A stretch of DNA of 38,557 nt, taken from contig CABZXO010000010.1 of the NCBI GenBank assembly GCA_902529645.1, forward strand, positions 1 to 38,557, in the 5' to 3' direction. The DNA comes from an uncultured Pelagibacteraceae bacterium. Lineage in GTDB: Bacteria; Pseudomonadota; Alphaproteobacteria; Pelagibacterales; Pelagibacteraceae. The translations under genes and the position numbers were made by a program. Positions 34,545 to 38,557 of the stretch are shown here, piece by piece. Numbering within the stretch: the stretch's first letter is position 1; every line of letters begins with the position of its first letter. The notes below the pieces were generated by a model, which ran no database searches, was not told the DNA's origin, and saw only the letters and a list, made by a program, of their open reading frames with translations.

Positions 34545-35657
34545 ATGGCATTAAAAAATTTTGCCTTTAACGTTTTAAAAAATGATAAATTTGCCAGATG
34601 TGGTTTAATCGAAACACATCGTGGAAATATACATACGCCCGCTTTCATGCCTGTAGGGACACAAGCTACTGTTAAGGCTTGCACTATGGATGACATAAAA
34701 AAAACTGGTTCTGAAATTATACTTTCAAATACTTATCATTTAATGATTAGACCTGGTGTGGAAAGAATTCAATCTGCAGGAGGACTTCATAATTTCATGA
34801 ATTGTGACCTCCCTATATTGACCGATTCTGGTGGCTTTCAGGTAATGTCTTTATCGAAATTAAATATGATTGATCGAGAGAAGGGGGCAATTTTTAATTC
34901 TCATGTTGATGGAAAGAAATTTTATTTAAGTCCAGAAGAAAGTATTAGAATACAATTAGGATTAAATTCAGACATAGTAATGATTATGGATGAGTGCCCT
35001 AAAAAAACAAATGATTATGATCTTATAAAAAAATCAACGAATCTCTCACTTTATTGGGCCGCAAGATCTAAAAAAGCATTTGGTGATAATCCTCATAAAG
35101 CTTTGTTTGGTATTGTTCAAGGAGGTCTTTTTAAAGATTTAAGATTAAAATCTCTTCAAGAACTAATTAAAATTGGTTTTGATGGTTATGCATTAGGAGG
35201 ACTGGCTGTAGGAGAAACACAAAATGAAATGTTTAATGTTTTAGATGATATTAAGAGATATTTACCTATTGAAAAGCCACATTATTTAATGGGTGTTGGA
35301 ACTCCGTCTGATATTTTAGGTGCTGTAAAAAGAGGTATAGATATGTTTGATTGTGTTTTACCAACTAGATCAGGAAGAACAGGTTTAGCATTTACTTGGC
35401 AAGGAAGAATTAATATTAAAAATAATAGATATCAAAATGATAACACCCCTTTAGATCCAGATTGTGAAAATCTTAATTTAAATAAATATTCAAAAAACTA
35501 TTTGAACCACTTATTTAATACCAATGAAATTTTAGCTTCAATGTTATTGACATTACATAATATTAATTTTTATCAAGAATTAATGGCCTCGATTAGGAAA
35601 AATATTGATGATGGCAATTTTGATCAATTTCATGATAAATACATTGATAAGTTGTAG
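34545..35657 (+). CDS. tgt: Queuine/preQ1 tRNA-ribosyltransferase, with altered zinc site
   Basis: Exchanges guanine 34 of GUN-anticodon tRNAs for a queuosine precursor; 370 residues, cytoplasmic. The fold and active site look complete: TDSGGFQVMSLS (Asp94, general acid/base) and FDCVLPTRSGRTG (Asp269, nucleophile). The zinc-binding region is odd. The family pattern C-x-C-x-x-C ... H aligns to Cys307, Asn309, Leu312 and His338, so two of the four ligands are lost while surrounding Tyr-Ser and LHN residues remain. It starts eight bases after the cyclophilin stop and precedes tRNA-Lys. Confidence 0.92.
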   Translation: MALKNFAFNVLKNDKFARCGLIETHRGNIHTPAFMPVGTQATVKACTMDDIKKTGSEIILSNTYHLMIRPGVERIQSAGGLHNFMNCDLPILTDSGGFQVMSLSKLNMIDREKGAIFNSHVDGKKFYLSPEESIRIQLGLNSDIVMIMDECPKKTNDYDLIKKSTNLSLYWAARSKKAFGDNPHKALFGIVQGGLFKDLRLKSLQELIKIGFDGYALGGLAVGETQNEMFNVLDDIKRYLPIEKPHYLMGVGTPSDILGAVKRGIDMFDCVLPTRSGRTGLAFTWQGRINIKNNRYQNDNTPLDPDCENLNLNKYSKNYLNHLFNTNEILASMLLTLHNINFYQELMASIRKNIDDGNFDQFHDKYIDKL

Positions 35658-35680
35658 AGAGTGTGAAGATTTAGTTAAAA

Positions 35681-35686
35681 TTGACA
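35681..35686 (+). promoter_or_regulatory. Possible -35 element for tRNA-Lys
   Basis: Perfect TTGACA 61 bases before the tRNA 5' end. At 16-17 bp spacing the -10 would be AATTCT or ATTCTG, which is poor; the better TATATA/TATAAC at 35710-35717 is too far at 23-25 bp. The promoter is therefore tentative. Confidence 0.35.
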
Positions 35687-35741
35687 TTTGAAAAATAATA
35701 ATAATTCTGTATATAACAATTATTCAATTTGAATAATTTGG

Positions 35742-35817
<76 letters not shown>

Positions 35818-35826
35818 TTAATTGAA

Positions 35827-36654
35827 TTAGCCAATATCCAATGGAGGATAATCTAAAATAACCCCATCCATCTTTTCATTTAAATCTTTTATTCTATTAT
35901 CTGATGAAGGATGAGTGCTCATAAATTCTGGTGGCTCTTTACCTTTATTAAGCTCTTTCATTCTTTCCCATATCTTAACAGTTTCTCTTATATCATAACC
36001 TGATAAAGAAGAGAAAATCATACCCAAATAATCAGCTTCACTTTCTTGTTTTCTGTTAAAAGGGTTTAATAATCCTAATTGTGTAATCAATCCAACTGTA
36101 TTTATTCCAGTTGTTCTGTTTACTTTTGATAGTTTTCCTCCACTGAAAATATCTATTAGTTGTGTCCCAGTATTTACTAGTGTAGCCCTACTTGCTCTTT
36201 CAATCGAATGTTTTGCAACAGCATGGGCAATTTCATGACCCATAACAGCAGCTAATCCATCAGTATTTTTTGTAGCTTCAAGTATACCTGTATATACAGC
36301 TATTTTACCACCAGGCATGCACCAAGCGTTTCGAACTTTTTTACGATCTATTAGAATATATTCCCATTCGAAGTTAATTGTCGGATCCTCAATTCCTACT
36401 TTATAAAAATATTCTGAAATTGAGTTTTCCATCCTTTTACCAATTTCTTTTATTTCATTAAGAGTTTTTTTGTCATCACTCATTTTTTCTTTCTCTTTTA
36501 TTTTTTCATAAATCTGAGCTGCTTGAGCATTTAATTTTGCTTCAGAGACAATTTTTAATTGTTTTCTTTCAGTAATTGGCGCTGAAGTGCAAGACGTTAA
36601 CAATAAACTACCACATCCACAGCTGATATAAGATAAGAATTTTCTTCTATTCAT
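35827..36654 (-). CDS. M48 family metallopeptidase, lipoprotein with twin-arginine-like signal
   Basis: Zinc metallopeptidase of the M48 (Oma1/LoiP/BepA-like) family, 275 residues, probably anchored in the periplasm for envelope protein quality control. The active site is HEIAH at 140-144, with the third-ligand region ESEADYLG later. The N-terminus MNRRKFLSYISCGCGSLLLT then SC has a lipobox (L-T-S-C22) and also a twin-arginine motif (N-RR-K-F-L), suggesting Tat export and then lipidation. It converges with the tRNA-Lys gene. Confidence 0.9.
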   Translation of the reverse strand: MNRRKFLSYISCGCGSLLLTSCTSAPITERKQLKIVSEAKLNAQAAQIYEKIKEKEKMSDDKKTLNEIKEIGKRMENSISEYFYKVGIEDPTINFEWEYILIDRKKVRNAWCMPGGKIAVYTGILEATKNTDGLAAVMGHEIAHAVAKHSIERASRATLVNTGTQLIDIFSGGKLSKVNRTTGINTVGLITQLGLLNPFNRKQESEADYLGMIFSSLSGYDIRETVKIWERMKELNKGKEPPEFMSTHPSSDNRIKDLNEKMDGVILDYPPLDIG

Positions 36655-36684
36655 AATTAAAAAATTTGATAATACTAGATTAAC

Positions 36685-36762
36685 ATGAATCTTAATAATA
36701 AAATATTAATAGTATTATTTATAATTACAATATTGTTTGTTATTTACGCAAGTTACAGTTAA
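36685..36762 (+). CDS. Possible 25-residue single-pass membrane peptide
   Basis: A short open frame of 25 codons plus TAA in the 112-bp spacer before the DUF502 gene, encoding MNLNNKILIVLFIITILFVI then YASYS: a polar start, one strongly hydrophobic helix and a short tail. It ends four bases before the DUF502 ATG, a spacing typical of coupled genes here. AT-rich DNA often gives such frames by chance and no Shine-Dalgarno site is seen, so the call is weak. Confidence 0.3.
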   Translation: MNLNNKILIVLFIITILFVIYASYS

Positions 36763-36766
36763 CTTT

Positions 36767-37384
36767 ATGGCAAAAAAAAGTACAAAAAAATCTCTATCTT
36801 TAACTCTTAGAAATTATTTTATAACGGGTGTTGTTGTTTTAATACCAATTGGTTTTACATTGTATTTAACTAAAATATTAATAGGTATATCTTCGAACCT
36901 AATCCCTAAAAATATTAATCCAAATAGTTATTTGCCATTTAATATTCCAGGCGTTGAAATTGTAATTTCAATTTTACTTATCACTATAGTCGGGGGTCTT
37001 TCTTTATCTTTTTTTGGAAGGAGAATTCTAAAATTAATTGATGATTTGTTTAAAAGGATTCCATTTTTAAGAACTGTTTATTCAGCAATTGTTCAAATGA
37101 CTGAAACTTTTTCAAAAAAAGATGACGGTAAAAAGAGTGTTGTTTTGATTGAATATCCTAGAAAAGGAGTTTGGGCTGTTGGATTTGCTACTAAAGAAAA
37201 TAAAGGAGAGATGGCTGAAAAAACAGGAAAAAATTTAATAAATGTTTTTGTGCCAACTACACCAAATCCAACAAGTGGTTTCTTATTAATGTTCCCAGTA
37301 GAAGATGTTATATATTTAAACATGTCTTTTGAAGAAGCTTCTAAATTTATAGTTTCAGCGGGAACTTCAACAAAAAAATCTTAA
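36767..37384 (+). CDS. DUF502 family membrane protein
   Basis: Inner-membrane protein of unknown function, about 205 residues from ATG 36767. I prefer this start (MAKKSTKKSLSLTLRNYFIT) because the ten residues added by an upstream ATG at 36737 look unlike the family and that ATG overlaps the possible small frame. It has two membrane segments (about residues 19-38 and 62-84), then RIPFLRTVYSAIVQMTETF, GVWAVGFATKE and VPTTPNPTSGFLLMFP, all DUF502 hallmarks. DUF502 genes are often next to recG in alphaproteobacteria. The stop overlaps that of recG by three bases (TTAA). Confidence 0.88.
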   Translation: MAKKSTKKSLSLTLRNYFITGVVVLIPIGFTLYLTKILIGISSNLIPKNINPNSYLPFNIPGVEIVISILLITIVGGLSLSFFGRRILKLIDDLFKRIPFLRTVYSAIVQMTETFSKKDDGKKSVVLIEYPRKGVWAVGFATKENKGEMAEKTGKNLINVFVPTTPNPTSGFLLMFPVEDVIYLNMSFEEASKFIVSAGTSTKKS

Positions 37385-38557
37385 GCAATATCGTTTATTA
37401 TATCAGCTCTATCATAAAGCTTTATTAAAGGTTTAAATTTTCTTATATCCTCATCGAATTTTTCTATTCTTTTCATTTCCTTTTCAGCTAATATAAAAAG
37501 ATCACTATTATGAATCGGGTCTGCTAGTTTAAAATTTTTAATACCACTCTGCTTAAATCCTAAGATATCGCCAAAACCTCGTAATTTCATATCTTCTTCA
37601 GATATAAAAAAACCATCATTTGAATCTTTTAAAATTTTAATTCTTTGTTTTGCATTATCACTTAAATTTGATTTAAACATAAGAATACAAGTGGAGTCTT
37701 TATTTCCACGACCAACTCTACCCCTTAATTGATGAAGTTGAGAAAGTCCAAATTTATTTGCATTTTCGATTACTATTACGTTTGCATTGGGAAAATCAAT
37801 TCCAACCTCAATTATTGTTGTTGAAACTAGAATCTTAAATTTATTATTTAAAAAATTATTAAGTATTTTATTTTTTTCCTCTAAATTTGTTTTGCCATGA
37901 AGTAAAGAAACTTGATTGGGAAATTTTTTTTTTAAATATTCAAATTTTTTAACAGCAGAAGAATGTTCTAATTTTTTTGACTCTTCAATTAAAGGACATA
38001 CCCAAAAAATCTGATTACCTAATTTAATTTCTTTATTTATAAATCTTAAAACATCATCAATTTTTTCTTCTATTTTACTGTAAGTTTTTATTGGTTTTCT
38101 ATTTTTTGGTTTTTCACGAATAATAGAAATATCCATATCACCATAAATTGTCATTGTTAATGTTCTTGGTATTGGTGTTGCTGTCATTAAAAGAACATCA
38201 CAATCTATCCCACCTTTGTCAGACAACCTCTTTCTTTGGTTTACACCAAATTTATGTTGCTCATCTATAATTATTAATCCCAATTTTCTAAATATAACTT
38301 TTTTTTGAAAAATTGCGTGTGTACCAAAAATAATATTAATTTTATTATTTTCTAATTTTTTAAGTATTTCTTTTTTTATCTTGTATTCAGATTTTCCTGA
38401 AATTAACTCTATATTAATACTTTTTGGAAATATTTTTTTAGCTAAATTAAAATGTTGTCTCGCAAGAATTTCGGTAGGTGCCATCATCGCGACTTGAAAA
38501 CCAGAATTTATAGTATTTATTGCAGCTACAAGAGATACAATTGTTTTTCCACTTCCT
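37381..38557 (-). CDS. recG: RecG, ATP-dependent DNA helicase (5' partial)
   Basis: Helicase that regresses stalled forks and processes Holliday junctions. About 391 C-terminal residues are visible; the N-terminal wedge domain lies beyond the window. The frame is open to the edge, where the Walker A GSGKT is just visible, so the Met at 38487 (MMAPTEILARQH, motif Ia) is internal. Other motifs are IIDEQHKFG (DExH), LLMTATPIPRTL, STTIIEVGIDFPNAN and QLHQLRGRVGRG, followed by the TRG-type GDILGFKQSG. The 3' end overlaps the DUF502 gene by four bases. Confidence 0.94.
   Translation of the reverse strand, partial: GSGKTIVSLVAAINTINSGFQVAMMAPTEILARQHFNLAKKIFPKSINIELISGKSEYKIKKEILKKLENNKINIIFGTHAIFQKKVIFRKLGLIIIDEQHKFGVNQRKRLSDKGGIDCDVLLMTATPIPRTLTMTIYGDMDISIIREKPKNRKPIKTYSKIEEKIDDVLRFINKEIKLGNQIFWVCPLIEESKKLEHSSAVKKFEYLKKKFPNQVSLLHGKTNLEEKNKILNNFLNNKFKILVSTTIIEVGIDFPNANVIVIENANKFGLSQLHQLRGRVGRGNKDSTCILMFKSNLSDNAKQRIKILKDSNDGFFISEEDMKLRGFGDILGFKQSGIKNFKLADPIHNSDLFILAEKEMKRIEKFDEDIRKFKPLIKLYDRADIINDIA

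Noticed and set aside
36737..36766. Longer start for the DUF502 gene at 36737
   Set aside because: The added residues are not family-like, and the ATG at 36767 gives a normal basic N-terminus.
37381..37384. Overlapping convergent stops of recG and the DUF502 gene (TTAA)
   Set aside because: A neat example of compaction, since the palindrome serves as both stops, but expected by chance in AT-rich compact genomes and not a separate signal.

Overview
The window is very AT-rich (roughly 30% G+C by eye) and gene-dense: spacers are mostly under 100 bases and many neighbouring genes overlap by 1, 4 or 8 bases. The protein set and gene order are alphaproteobacterial, for example erpA-xth beside dgt, then argS-nagZ-scpAB-tatABC-serS-yajC-secDF, and uvrA divergent from ssb-gyrA-coaD. 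Base composition, Lys/Asn/Ile-rich proteins and compactness point to a streamlined marine SAR11 (Pelagibacterales) genome. This assignment is inference from content. No insertion sequence, phage gene, CRISPR array or gene-free stretch over 300 bases was seen, so this is core chromosome rather than an island.

Layout. Positions 1-6584 (+) hold a glycerol-3-phosphate/glycerophosphodiester uptake locus: ugpB (5'-cut), a strong hairpin terminator/attenuator, ugpA, two tandem ugpE-like permease genes, ugpC, ugpQ, and a 2H-phosphoesterase-like gene. Positions 6675-9859 (-) hold, in transcription order, znuA with a His-rich 39-bp tandem repeat, a peroxiredoxin-like gene, a DsbA-fold isomerase and a PhyH-type dioxygenase. 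Positions 9931-12903 (+) hold znuC, znuB, zur and an Ldh-family dehydrogenase. Two tandem Zur-box palindromes lie in the 71-bp divergent spacer between znuA and znuC. Positions 12895-13988 (-) are xth and erpA.

Positions 14039-24840 (+) are a long housekeeping run: dgt, argS, a small membrane protein, nagZ, scpA, scpB, tatA, tatB, tatC, serS, yajC, secD and secF. An acetoacetyl-CoA synthetase gene follows, converging with a PuuD-type membrane protein and uvrA on the minus strand. Positions 30455-35817 (+) carry ssb, gyrA, coaD, a periplasmic cyclophilin, tgt and tRNA-Lys(UUU). The end has an M48 lipoprotein peptidase with a twin-arginine-like signal (-), a possible 25-residue membrane peptide, a DUF502 gene (+), and recG (-) cut by the window edge.

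Functional links. The Ugp genes would import glycerophosphodiesters and cleave them in the cytoplasm for phosphate and glycerol. The Znu/Zur genes form an autoregulated zinc-uptake module. Tat and Sec accessory genes lie in one export-rich cluster, and the M48 lipoprotein is a plausible Tat client.

No wholly new system is evident. The most notable oddities are: tgt missing two of four zinc-ligand cysteines; the duplicated ugpE; the ugpB attenuator; the 2H phosphoesterase fused transcriptionally to ugpQ; a Zur with an altered regulatory metal site; and the ZnuA repeat.
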